From JAEUHO01 sp046350655 (lineage in GTDB: Bacteria > Planctomycetota > PLA2 > JAEUHO01), in NCBI GenBank assembly GCA_046350655.1, contig JAXMAB010000011.1, positions 62,001-126,000 of the forward strand: DNA of 64,000 bases. The letters are read 5' to 3'. The notes under the pieces were generated by a model. The model saw nothing but the letters and a program-made list of their open reading frames with translations. It did not search any database and had not been told where the DNA came from. The position numbers and the translations under genes are program-made. Below are positions 34,799 to 43,196 of this stretch, in pieces (within the stretch, counting starts at the first letter, position 1; every line of letters starts with the position of its first letter).

Positions 34799-36181
34799 TC
34801 AGCGCGCGAGCCGCGCCGCGAGCGCCGCCGCCTGCCCGCGCAGTTCGGGGACGGCGGTGGACTCCCAGCGGTCCCCCATGCGCAGCGGGCCGATCGCGAA
34901 GAGCGCCTCGTGCGCGCGGCCCGCGGCGTCGAGCACCGCGCCGTCGTCGTCGGTCGCGAGCCCGAGGCCCAGCGGGTCCGCGCGGTACGCGCCCGACGCG
35001 GCGAGGTCGCGGAAGAGCGGCTCGGTCGGGCGCCGCAGGTCGAGCGAGGTCCCGGTCGCGTTGACGATCCGCGCGACCTCGAGGCGCTCGGGCGCGGCGC
35101 GGCCGCGCGGCCGCCACGTGACGGCGACGCCGCGCGGGGTCGGGGTCGCCGCGACGACGGGGCCGGCGAACCCGGCGCCGCGGCCCGCGACGCGCGCGCG
35201 CGCGACGACGTCGGCGACGTCGGGGGCGGTGCGGTGGCGGTGGACGTCCCAGCAGGTGCGGACGTGGCGCAGGAACCGCGCGCGGTCCGCGGGCGAGAGG
35301 GTGGCGCAGTGGGTGGGCGTGCCGGCGCGGAGCGCGCCGATCACGTCGCGCCGGTCGCCGCCGCGGGCGGTCTCGTCGGCCGCGAGCCGGCGCACGGCCG
35401 CGAGGCGCGCGCGCAGCGTCGGCGCGGCCGCGACCGCGGCGACATCGACGGGTCGCGGCGGGCCGGCGCCGTCGCGGCGGTGCGACAGGGGCAGGAGGCC
35501 GCGGCGCGAGAGGCCGATCGTGCGGCCCGTGGCGCCCGCGCCGTGGCGGGAGAGGACGAGGTCGACGAACGTGAGGCCCGCGCCGAGCACGAGCACGTCG
35601 TTGGCCGGCCGCAGCCCGTCGAGGGCGCCGGGCGCCCAGGCGTCGCGGGCGTACCGGGCCGCGTCGAGGGCGGCGCCGCCGAGCGCCGCGAGCGGGTCGA
35701 CGGGCGGCCCGTGCCCCGTCGCGAGCACGACGACGTCGGCGTCGAGGACGTCGCCGCCGGCGAGGCGCAGGCGCCAGCCGGCGTCGGTGCGCACGAGGCC
35801 GACGACCTCGCCGCGGCGCCGCGCGAGCGACGACCGCGGGTGCGCCGGCGCGGCCTCGGCGGCGGCGACGCGGTCGGCGAGGTAGCGTGCGTACGCGATC
35901 CGCGGGAGGAACGCCTCGGGGTCGCCCACGAAGCCGTGCGCGACGGCCCACGCGACGAGGTCGCCCGGCGCGTCCGGGAAGGCGCTCATGCCGATCGCGG
36001 GGACGTTGAGTCGGTGCGCGGGCTCGTGCGTGCCGTAGGCGACGCCGCCGGCGTGGGCCCGTTCGACGAGTTCGACCTCGGTCGCGGAGGGGCCGCGCAG
36101 GAGGTGGACCGCGACGAGGAGGCCCGACGCGCCGCTCCCGACGACCGCGACGCGACGGGGACGGGGCGGGACGGCGCTCAC
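34799..36181 (-). CDS. FAD/NAD(P)-binding flavoprotein (YdhS-like)
   Basis: Predicted 460 residues, GTG start. The N-terminal dinucleotide-binding motif is VAVVGSGASGLLVAVHLL, followed by ERAHAGGVAYGTHEPAHRLNVPAIGMSA. That pattern matches the family of FAD-NAD(P)-binding proteins typified by YdhS. A second dinucleotide site may be VLVLGAGLTFVDLVL, and the C-terminal FAD segment is ARIVNATGTSLDL. Function of the family is poorly known. It is not in an obvious operon: mobA is divergent 150 bases away and the TetR gene lies beyond a repeat. Confidence 0.82.
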   Translation of the reverse strand: MSAVPPRPRRVAVVGSGASGLLVAVHLLRGPSATEVELVERAHAGGVAYGTHEPAHRLNVPAIGMSAFPDAPGDLVAWAVAHGFVGDPEAFLPRIAYARYLADRVAAAEAAPAHPRSSLARRRGEVVGLVRTDAGWRLRLAGGDVLDADVVVLATGHGPPVDPLAALGGAALDAARYARDAWAPGALDGLRPANDVLVLGAGLTFVDLVLSRHGAGATGRTIGLSRRGLLPLSHRRDGAGPPRPVDVAAVAAAPTLRARLAAVRRLAADETARGGDRRDVIGALRAGTPTHCATLSPADRARFLRHVRTCWDVHRHRTAPDVADVVARARVAGRGAGFAGPVVAATPTPRGVAVTWRPRGRAAPERLEVARIVNATGTSLDLRRPTEPLFRDLAASGAYRADPLGLGLATDDDGAVLDAAGRAHEALFAIGPLRMGDRWESTAVPELRGQAAALAARLAR

Positions 36182-36331
36182 GACCCGTGCGGGTCTACCC
36201 GACGCGCGCGGCCGCGGGTAGCCAATCTCCGACGTCGCGCCGCGACCGCGGGCCCCGCCGACGGCGTCGCCGCCCGCGCGGGCCCGGGCGCGCGCTCGCG
36301 CGCGGGGGGACCCGCGGAGTAGGGTCAGGGC

Positions 36332-36940
36332 ATGACGACGTGCGCCGCGATCGTGTTGGCGGGGGGCCGCAGCACCCGCATGGGCCGCGACAAAGCGGCG
36401 CTCGTGGTCGACGGCGTCCCGCTCCTCGCGCGGGTCGTCGCCGCGGTGGGCGCGGTCGTGGACGAGGTCGTGGTCGTCGCGCGGCCGGGGCAGGCCTTGC
36501 CCGAGCTCGCGCCGCTGCGCGCGGGCGTCGCGGTGCGGCACGCGGTGGACGCGGCCGACGACCGCGGGCCCGTGGAGGGCCTGCGCGCGGGCCTCGCGTC
36601 GTGCGACGCGTCGATCGTGTACGCGACGGCGTGCGACGTCCCCCGCCTCGCGCCCGCGTTCGTCGCCGCCGTGATCGCGGCCCTGCGCGCCGCGCCGGAC
36701 GCCGCGGTGGCGGTGCCGGTCGTCGAGGGACGGCTGCACCCGCTGGCCGCCGCGTACCGGCGCGCGCCGACGCTGGTGGCGGCGCGCGCGCTCCTCGCGG
36801 CGGGCTCGGCGCGGATGACGGCGCTCGTCGAGGGCCTCCCCCACGTCGTCGTGCCCGAGGCCGACCTGCGGGCCGCCGATCCCGCGCTCGCGTCGCTGAC
36901 GAACGTGAACACGCCCGCGGACCTCGACGCGCTCGGGTGA
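36332..36940 (+). CDS. mobA: Molybdenum cofactor guanylyltransferase
   Basis: Predicted 202 residues, normal for MobA. The enzyme attaches GMP to molybdopterin to form the bis-MGD cofactor used by DMSO-reductase-family enzymes such as nitrate reductases. Signature motifs: AAIVLAGGRSTRMGRDKAAL (nucleotide-binding loop and lysine), YATACDVPRLAP with the metal aspartate, VPVVEGRLHPLAAAYRR and the C-terminal TNVNTPADLDAL. No molybdoenzyme gene is adjacent in this window. The NrfA nearby is a haem enzyme and does not need this cofactor. Confidence 0.93.
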   Translation: MTTCAAIVLAGGRSTRMGRDKAALVVDGVPLLARVVAAVGAVVDEVVVVARPGQALPELAPLRAGVAVRHAVDAADDRGPVEGLRAGLASCDASIVYATACDVPRLAPAFVAAVIAALRAAPDAAVAVPVVEGRLHPLAAAYRRAPTLVAARALLAAGSARMTALVEGLPHVVVPEADLRAADPALASLTNVNTPADLDALG

Positions 36941-36951
36941 CGCGAGGCCCG
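36936..36951 (+). repeat. Dispersed palindromic repeat at the mobA stop codon
   Basis: Reads GGTGACGCGAGGCCCG and includes the TGA stop of mobA (36938-36940). It lies in the 34-base gap between convergent genes and may serve as a terminator arm. Confidence 0.7.
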
Positions 36952-36974
36952 TCCGCGGCCGGCCCGCCGCGGCG

Positions 36975-37391
36975 TCAGCGGGCGTCCGACGCGTCCGGGT
37001 CCGCCGCGTCCTCGTCGGCGTCGTGCGCGGCGTCGCCGGCGCCCGCGGCGAGCGCCTGGGCCTCGAGATCGTCCACCGGCGACGGCGCGGCGTCGACGGC
37101 GGCGAGGGCGTCGTCGTTGCGGGCCGGGCCGGCGCGCGTCGCGCGCAGCAGCCCGCGCCCCCACCAGCCGACGACCGCCGCGAGGAGCGCCAACGCGCCG
37201 TCCGCGAGACCGAGCGGACGGCCCTCGGCCCAGCGCGCCACGCGCCCGGCGACGACCGGGAGGAGCACCAGCAGGACCAGCGCGAACGTCGCGAAGCGCA
37301 GGGGCTTCGAGGCCAACATCGACGAATATGCGCCGACGTCGTCGGGGTCCGGGCGGCGGGCCGGGTCGCGGGCCGTCGGTTCGCGGCTCAC
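36975..37391 (-). CDS. Small membrane protein, unknown function
   Basis: Predicted 138 residues, GTG start overlapping the stop of the upstream serpin-like gene (GTGA). Two hydrophobic segments: FATFALVLLVLLPVVAGRVA near residues 35-52 and LALLAAVVGWWGRGLL near 70-85. The C-terminal half is acidic (DEDAADPDASDA). No domain recognised. It is co-transcribed with the upstream gene. Confidence 0.6.
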   Translation of the reverse strand: MSREPTARDPARRPDPDDVGAYSSMLASKPLRFATFALVLLVLLPVVAGRVARWAEGRPLGLADGALALLAAVVGWWGRGLLRATRAGPARNDDALAAVDAAPSPVDDLEAQALAAGAGDAAHDADEDAADPDASDAR

Positions 37392-38512
37392 CGCGGCTCC
37401 TCGGCGCCGACCTTGCGGAAGAGGTCGTCGTTCTCGAACCACGCGAGCAGGTACGGGCGCTCGGCGCCCTCGCGCGCGAGCGCGAGGAGGAACGGCCGGT
37501 CGAACCGGAAGGCCCGCCCCGCCGCGAGCGCCATCGCCCCCGCCGACGACTCGACGCGCGCGCCGCGCTCGTCGAGGGTCAGGTCCACGCGTTGGCCCAG
37601 CACGCGGAGCGGCCCCACCTCGCCCTTCGGCCCGCGGATGGGCGCACCGGCCCACGCGCTCCAGAGCCGCTCGACCCGGGCGTGCACGCGCGGCACCGAC
37701 AGCCGGTCGCCGACGCCGAACGGCGTCGCGGGTCGGGCCAGGAGCGCGCGCAGCGCCGCCCAGCCGGCGTCGAGGGTCGCCGGCCTCGGCATCCGCGCGA
37801 GCAGGATCCGCTCGCCCGCGGCGGTCGTCTCGAGGGCGACGGCGAACGACGCGTCCGGGCCCGGGTCGTCGCCGTAGACGCGCACGAGCGCGCGCATCCG
37901 CTCGGTCGCCTCGTTCGCGAGGGAGGCCGGGATCCCGAACGTCGTGACGCGCGGTTCACCGCCCGCGAACGCCATCGGTTCCTCCGGGACCTCGAACTCG
38001 ACCGCGAACGGCAGCTCGACGCGCAGCGCCGCGAGCGCGACGAGGTCGTCGGGTCCCGCCGGGAAGTCCGGGAGCGCGAACGCGTCGCCGAGGCGCGTGC
38101 GGACGTCGGCCGCAAACGCCGTGACGACGCCCGGGCCCCGCCCGCCGCGGACGACCCCGCGGTCCGACGCGACGGTGCCCGCGGGCAGCGGGTGGGCCGC
38201 GAGCGCCGCGAAGTCGTCGCTGTTCGCGGGCGGTCCCACCTCGAGGGGGCCGCCGCCCGCCGCCTCGGCGAGCGCGTCCCACGCGAGCGGGAGCGTCGCG
38301 CACCAGAGCGTGTTGACGCCGGTGGTCAGCGGCTTGCCCGGCTGGACGTGAAGGTGCGTCCGCTCGAGGGCGGCGCGCGGCGGCGGGTCGTACGGGCGGG
38401 CGGGCACGGGCTCCTCCTCGGTCCAGAACGCCAGGACCCCGACGGCGACGGCCGCCCCGACGGCCAGCAGCAGGCGCGCGCGGACGCGGGAACCGGTGGG
38501 CGGCGGGGTCAT
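37388..38512 (-). CDS. Serpin-like membrane-anchored protein (tentative)
   Basis: Predicted 374 residues, close to serpin length. An N-terminal hydrophobic segment (LLLAVGAAVAVGVLAFW) could be a membrane anchor. The early segment GVNTLWCATLPLAWDAL recalls the serpin strand/helix A region. Near the C-terminus DERGARVESSAGAMAL followed by FRFDRPFLLALAREG recalls the hinge and reactive-loop-proximal region (E-x-G-x-x-A...) and the F-x-x-D-x-PF-L motif of serpins. The match is by eye and partial, and the loop would be short. Alternatively it is an unknown alpha/beta secreted protein. It is the upstream member of a two-gene operon with the small membrane protein. Confidence 0.4.
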   Translation of the reverse strand: MTPPPTGSRVRARLLLAVGAAVAVGVLAFWTEEEPVPARPYDPPPRAALERTHLHVQPGKPLTTGVNTLWCATLPLAWDALAEAAGGGPLEVGPPANSDDFAALAAHPLPAGTVASDRGVVRGGRGPGVVTAFAADVRTRLGDAFALPDFPAGPDDLVALAALRVELPFAVEFEVPEEPMAFAGGEPRVTTFGIPASLANEATERMRALVRVYGDDPGPDASFAVALETTAAGERILLARMPRPATLDAGWAALRALLARPATPFGVGDRLSVPRVHARVERLWSAWAGAPIRGPKGEVGPLRVLGQRVDLTLDERGARVESSAGAMALAAGRAFRFDRPFLLALAREGAERPYLLAWFENDDLFRKVGAEEPR

Positions 38513-38683
38513 GGGGCTCCGGGCGGCGCCGACAGCGGCGGGGCCGGCGCCGGGCGCCCGGTCCCGTCCCGGCGGGCGGGCCCGTCATCATGCCCGAGGG
38601 GGGCCGCGACCGTGGGATCGGCGGCTCGGAAGTTCCCCTGGGCCCCCGTGAGCGGTAGGATCCCGCGCTTCCGGAGGCCTGCC

Positions 38684-38905
38684 ATGACGACGACCCCTGC
38701 CACGACCGATGCGGACGACCGGCGCGACGTGCGCGGCCTCAAGATCGCGTTCTGGGTCGGCGTCGTCGCGGGGCTCGGCCACGGCATCCCGAAGTACGGC
38801 CTGTTCTCGATGTTCACGGTCGCCCTCGTCGGCCTCATGATCATCGCCGTCGTCGGCCTCTACGCCGCCCTCATCGCCCTTCTGCCGTCCCGTCCGCTCA
38901 AGTAG
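38684..38905 (+). CDS. Small two-helix membrane protein
   Basis: Predicted 73 residues; GGAGG six bases before the ATG supports the start. Hydrophobic segments AFWVGVVAGLGHGIPKYGLF and FTVALVGLMIIAVVGLYAAL suggest two membrane helices. No family recognised. It lies just upstream of a non-coding region containing a paired repeat element. Confidence 0.6.
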   Translation: MTTTPATTDADDRRDVRGLKIAFWVGVVAGLGHGIPKYGLFSMFTVALVGLMIIAVVGLYAALIALLPSRPLK

Positions 38906-38949
38906 GACGTGATCGAGGGAGGGAGGGGCGGCTGCGCTGGGGGCGGTCC

Positions 38950-39078
38950 GGGGTTCGCGGGGCCGCGAGGCCCGCCGCGCAGCGCGTCGGGCCTGGCGTC
39001 CCCCTCGTCCTTCGTCGCCGCTGCTGCGGCTCCTCGTCCTCGGGCCGCGGCTCAGCGTACGGCGGTGCGAGTACGCAG
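38950..39078 (+). repeat. Long form of the dispersed repeat, copy A
   Basis: Starts GGGGTTCGCGG, contains the hairpin core GCGAGGCCCGCCGCGCAGCG with GGGCCTGGCGTC, then TCGTC-rich sequence. It ends with CGTACGGCGGTGCGAGTACG, and is largely alignable to copy B on the other strand. Confidence 0.8.
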
Positions 39079-39302
39079 TCGCCGCGGCCGCTCCCGCGGA
39101 CCGTCCCCATCGCAGCCGTTGTGCGAGGCCCACGCCGCTGACCAGCCCGAGGCGCGCCCTCAGATTCTGCTGCTCGGGCACGCGAGGCCCGCTCCGCCCC
39201 ATTCCGGCGAACGGCCACACGCGACGACATGGGCTGCCTCAGGGCGTTCACCTAGCAGACGGGTGCGATTCGCTGAGGGGCGCGGGAGCGGCGGCGAGGA
39301 GG

Positions 39303-39420
39303 CTGTACTCGCACCGCCGTACGCCGACGAGCCGCCCGACGAGGAGGAGCGCCAGCAGGCGCGACGACGAGGAGGGTGACGCCAGGCCGCGCTGCGCGGC
39401 CTCGCGTCACCGCGAACCCC
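39303..39420 (-). repeat. Long form of the dispersed repeat, copy B (inverted)
   Basis: On the minus strand it starts GGGGTTCGCGGTGACGCGAG and contains the hairpin AGGCCGCGCAGCGCGGCCT. It ends GCGTACGGCGGTGCGAGTAC, the same order as copy A. The 37-bp hairpin (39375-39411, one mismatch) would also be a terminator candidate for the HIT gene region. Confidence 0.8.
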
Positions 39421-39469
39421 GCCCCCAGCGAGCGCAGCCGCCCCCACCGGCCTAGATCACGTAACCGTC

Positions 39470-39811
39470 CTAGCCAGGGGGCCAGGAGAGGGGGCGGCCG
39501 GCGAGGAGGTGGAGGTGGAGCTGAGGCACGCTCTGCCCCGCCCCCGCGCCGGAGTTGGTGACGACGCGGAACGCCTTCCCGTGCCCCGCCGCCTCCGCCA
39601 CCTTGCGCGCGACGATCAGCAGGTGCCCGAGGAGCGCGGCGTCCGCGTCGGTCGCGGCCCCCACCGACTCGAGGGTCGCCTTCGGGATCACGAGCGCGTG
39701 GAACGGAGCCTGCGGGTGGACGTCCTGGATCACGAAGCAGCGGTCGTCCTCGTGGAGGAACGTCGCCGGGACCTCGCGGCGCAGGATCTTGTGGAAGATC
39801 GTGTCGGGCAT
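39470..39811 (-). CDS. HIT-family nucleotide hydrolase/transferase
   Basis: Predicted 113 residues, normal for HIT (Hint-type) proteins. Conserved start TIFHKILRREVPATFLHEDD, then CFVIQDVHPQAPFHALVIPK and VTNSGAGAGQSVPQLHLHLL with the histidine triad. Such proteins act on AMP-lysine, AMP-NH2 or dinucleoside polyphosphates; the substrate cannot be told from sequence. It lies 30 bases after the DUF488-family gene on the same strand. Confidence 0.92.
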   Translation of the reverse strand: MPDTIFHKILRREVPATFLHEDDRCFVIQDVHPQAPFHALVIPKATLESVGAATDADAALLGHLLIVARKVAEAAGHGKAFRVVTNSGAGAGQSVPQLHLHLLAGRPLSWPPG

Positions 39812-39841
39812 CGCGTCCTCCGTGCGGCGCGGCGCGCCGCG

Positions 39842-40615
39842 TCACATCTTCGGCGTGCGGCCGTGGGTCACGGCGTGCGCCAGCACGATCGCCGCGCAGT
39901 GCGGCAGGTCGCGGACGCCGGTCAGCAGCGTGACGCCGCCCTTGCGGTGCAGCGACCGCAGGCGGCTCACCAGCGCGGCGGCGGCCCCGCCGCGGAGCTC
40001 CGCGAGGTAATGGCGCCGGAAGCCGCGGTGGATGCCCGCGACCATGCCGTAGGCGGCCCGGAGCGTCGCGCTCGGCGCCACCTGCGGCATCCACTGGTCG
40101 AGCCGCACCTGCCCCTGCTTCACGTCGCGCGGCCACGACGCGTCCACGAACACCCGCGTGCCGTCGTCCTCGCCGCCCGCGTCGAGCAGGTACCGCACGC
40201 GCACCGTGCCGATCGTGAGCCCGCCGTGGGCGCGCGGCCGCAGCAGGCTCGGGCCCGCCTGCGGGCGCAGCGCGTCCACGACGCGGGCCGCGTCGGCCTG
40301 GTTGCGCACGACGGCCTGGCGCCAGCCGCGCGCCGACCGCGCGCGGTCGGGGTGCGGGTCGCCGAACCGGCGCATGGCCGCGGGGTCGCCGACGCCGGCC
40401 CGCGGGTCGAGGTCGACGAACAACGTCGCGCCGTCGGTGTGCAGCACGGCCACGGTCCGCGCGTCCGCGCGCAGCTCGACGCCGTCGCGGGTCTCGCGCA
40501 CGCCGAGGTAGTCGCCCCGCGTCGCCCGCACGACGAGCCCGTCGAGCAGCTTCCGGCCGCGCGCCTCGGCGCCGGCGGTCGGGGAACGGGTGGGGCGCGG
40601 GCGGGGCTCGGTCAC
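39842..40615 (-). CDS. Two-domain protein: luciferase/DUF5519-like N-terminus and DUF488 C-terminus
   Basis: If translated from the GTG at 40615, 257 residues. The N-terminal half (LLDGLVVRATRGDYLGVRET, GDPHPDRARSARGWRQAV) resembles the luciferase-type DUF5519 domain, tentatively. The C-terminal half matches DUF488: VRVRYLLDAGGEDDGTRVFV, DASWPRDVKQG, RGFRRHYLAELRG and VTLLTGVRDLPHCAAIVL. As written, the frame is continuous with the upstream antiporter. The start chosen here is a GTG overlapping an out-of-frame TGA (GTGA), the junction style seen elsewhere in this window. Function unknown. Confidence 0.65.
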   Translation of the reverse strand: MTEPRPRPTRSPTAGAEARGRKLLDGLVVRATRGDYLGVRETRDGVELRADARTVAVLHTDGATLFVDLDPRAGVGDPAAMRRFGDPHPDRARSARGWRQAVVRNQADAARVVDALRPQAGPSLLRPRAHGGLTIGTVRVRYLLDAGGEDDGTRVFVDASWPRDVKQGQVRLDQWMPQVAPSATLRAAYGMVAGIHRGFRRHYLAELRGGAAAALVSRLRSLHRKGGVTLLTGVRDLPHCAAIVLAHAVTHGRTPKM

Positions 40616-42637
40616 GCGGGGGCTCCGGGAGGACGGTCCCCCCCATCGTCGCCCGGGACCGGCGCGGCGGCGCGGCAGATGTCCGCCGCCGCCGCCCCCC
40701 GGTCCGGGGGCCCCGAGCACGACCACGACGTCCGCGGCCTCGAGCCGCGTCGCGGGCCCGGGCTCGGGGACGTCGAGCCCGCCCCGCTTCACGTTCACGA
40801 CCGTGATGCCGTGCCGGACGCGCAGCTGGAGCTCCGCCAGCGTCTTCCCGTCGGCCGGCGCGCCCGGGCCCACCACGTGCGTCTCGAGGTCCACCGGGGC
40901 CACCGCCGAGATCCGCGTCGCCGTCAGCCCCGCGCGCACCGCCGTCGAGCGCATCTGGGCGAACGTCTCCGACCGCACCGCCTGCACCGTGCGCTCGATC
41001 GCGTCGGACGGCAGCTCGTAGCGCTTCAGCACGCGCGCGAAGATCTCGACGCTCGTCTCGAGCTCGTCGGGCACGACGTCGTCGGCGCCGAGGGCCTGGA
41101 ACACGGGCACCTCGCGCATGTACCGCGCGCGCACGATGAGCGGCAGCCGGGGCCACGCGGTCTTCGACGTCGCGACCACGCGCTGCGTGCCCGGGAAGTC
41201 GCTGATGGCCACGACCATCAGGCGCGCGTGGGCCGCGCCGGCGTTCTCGAGCACCTGCGCGTGGCCCGCGTCGCCGTAGAGGATCGGGACGCCGCGGGCG
41301 CGCTCGGCGCGCACCGTCTCCGGGTTCATCTCGAGCGCGACGAAGTCGATGCCGTGGTCGGCCAGCGCGCGCGCCACGTGCCGCCCCGTGAGCCCGAACC
41401 CGACGACGATGACGTGTCCCTGCTTCGCCGGGCGCTCCGGCGCGTCCGCCACGGCGCGGGTCGGCAACCACCGGCCGAGGCGACCCGAGGCCCGCTCGGC
41501 CACGGGGACGGCGAGCCGGTACACGAGCGGGTTCGCGGCCATGGACAACACGGCCACGGCGAGGAACCGCTGCTCGCCCGCCGCGTCGAGCAACCCGAGC
41601 CCCACGGCCTCGCGGGCGAGGACGAACGAGAACTCCCCCACCTGCGCGAGCGCCGCGCCCGCGAGGACCGCGGTCCGCACCCCGTACCCCGCGACGGCGA
41701 TCGCGACCGCCGCCAGGACCGCCTTGCCCACCACGACCGCCGAGAGGGTCGCGGCGACGGCGAGCGGCGACTCGAGCGCCTGCCCGAGGTCGAGCAGCAT
41801 GCCCACGCCGATGAAGAAGAGGCCCGAGAGGCCGTCGCGCAGCGGCCGCATCTCGCCCATCACCTGCTGGCTGTAGGGCGACTCCGACACGACGAGGCCG
41901 CCGAGGAACGCGCCGAGCGACAGCGAGAGGCCCGCCGCGCTCGCGCCCCACGCGGTCCCGAGGCAGAGGAAGATCACGGCGAGGGCGAACAGCTCGCGGT
42001 TGCGCGTGTTGACCACCGCCTCGAACAGCCGCGGGACGACGTACCGGGCGAGCACCGCGGTCGCGGCGATGACGCCGAGGGCCTTGGCGACCGACAGGAG
42101 CGTGTCCGCGGCGCTCGTCTCGGCGCCGCCGAGCATGGGCAGCAGCACCATGATCGGCACCACGGCGAGGTCCTGCAGGATCGAGACGCTCGCCGCCACG
42201 CGGCCCTGCGGCGCGTCGGACTCGCCCCGCTCGCCGAGCACGCGCAGCACCAGCGTGGTGCTGCTCACCGCGACCAGCAGCCCGAACACGACCGCGCGGG
42301 CCGTCGAGGCGCCGCCGAGCAGGACCGGCACGGCGACGCCCGCGGCCGTGAGCGCCATCTGCAGCCCGCACGCCACGAGCAGCGACGACCCCATGCGCAG
42401 CAGGCGGCCGAGGCTCATCTCGACGCCGATCGTGAACAGCAGGATGACGACGCCGATGTCGGCGAGGCCCTGCACCGAGGCGACGTCGCGCACGAGCCGC
42501 AGCCCGTGCGGCCCGAGGATCACGCCCGCCGCGAGGAAGCCGACGACCGTCGGCACGCGGAGCCGCAGCAGCAGCAGGACCACGAGGGCCCCGACGCCGT
42601 ACGCGACCACCAGCTCGGCCAGCAGGCCCTCGGCCAT
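40612..42637 (-). CDS. CPA2-type cation:proton antiporter with TrkA domains (KefB-like)
   Basis: About 670 residues. The N-terminal ~390 residues are a Na+/H+ exchanger domain with about twelve membrane helices (VVAYGVGALVVLLLLRL, VVGFLAAGVILGPHGL, SSTTLVLRVLGERGE, LGAFLGGLVVSESP). A TrkA-N nucleotide-binding domain follows (HVIVVGFGLTGRHVARAL, GVPILYGDAGHAQVL), then a TrkA-C-like domain (AVAPVDLETHVVGPGAPA). It should move K+ or Na+ against protons under ligand control. In the given sequence the frame does not stop but runs into the DUF488 protein through a glycine-rich stretch. A one-base shift at the G6 run at 40695-40700 would give an ordinary end at 40612. Confidence 0.85.
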
Positions 42638-42737
42638 GCGTCCTCCGCGACGCCCGCAGGATACGGGCGCGCACCCGCGGGGCGGAGCGCGATCCGCGCC
42701 GTGCGCTACCATCCCCGCGTCCCGCGGAGGCGCGCCC

Positions 42738-43070
42738 GTGCCCGACCCCATCGTCTGGAGCAGCGACGGCCCGGCGAAGGGTTCCGACCCGACGAAGCGG
42801 CCCGACGCGAAGGCGCCGCCGGTCCCGCCGACGGGCCCGGCCCGCGTGCGGCTCGAGCGCCAGGGCCGCGGCGGCAAGGTCGTGACGGTCGTCGAGAACC
42901 TGCCCGGCCACCCGGCCCGCATCGAGGAGCTCGGCAAGACGCTGAAGTCGCGCTGCGGGGCGGGGGGCACCGTCAAGGGCCGCGTCGTCGAGGTGCAGGG
43001 CGATCATCGCGACCGCGTCGTCGAGGTGCTGCTCTCGCTCGGGATCGCGGCGAAGAAGGCCGGCGGCTGA
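42738..43070 (+). CDS. Bacterial SUI1/YciH-type translation factor
   Basis: Predicted 110 residues, GTG start preceded by GCGGAGG. The C-terminal 70 residues match eIF1/SUI1 (VRLERQGRGGKVVTVVENL, KTLKSRCGAGGTVKGR, VEVQGDHRDRVVEVLLSLG). The N-terminus is a flexible proline/lysine-rich tail. Bacterial members such as YciH affect translation initiation fidelity. It stands alone, divergent from the antiporter gene. Confidence 0.88.
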   Translation: MPDPIVWSSDGPAKGSDPTKRPDAKAPPVPPTGPARVRLERQGRGGKVVTVVENLPGHPARIEELGKTLKSRCGAGGTVKGRVVEVQGDHRDRVVEVLLSLGIAAKKAGG

Positions 43071-43086
43071 CGCACGAGAGGCGCGC

Positions 43087-43123
43087 GCGAGGCCCGGACG
43101 GAGGCACCCCTCGCGGTCCCGGG
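43087..43123. repeat. Dispersed palindromic repeat between SUI1 and PASTA genes
   Basis: GCGAGGCCCGG near 43087-43097 and TCGCGGTCCCGGG at 43111-43123 are the two halves in inverted arrangement. They lie 16 bases after the SUI1 stop in the gap between convergent genes. Confidence 0.65.
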
Positions 43124-43196
43124 CGATCGACCGCGTCCCGTCGCGCCCCGCGGCCGGGGCGGCGGGGCGCAGGACGGTCCTCGCGCTACGCGCGGG

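Larger units (their letters stand above)
38906..39469. other. 564-bp non-coding interval containing an inverted pair of repeat elements
   Basis: Lies between the small membrane protein gene and the convergent HIT gene. It holds copy A (38950-39078) and copy B (39303-39420, inverted) of a longer element, plus a core half-site GGGCACGCGAGGCCCG at 39176-39191. No gene is supported. Confidence 0.7.

Noticed and set aside
36975..37391. Considered as part of a larger ORF reaching 37655
   Set aside because: The GTG at 37391 overlaps the stop of the upstream serpin-like gene; codons before it are antisense to that gene and lack domain content.
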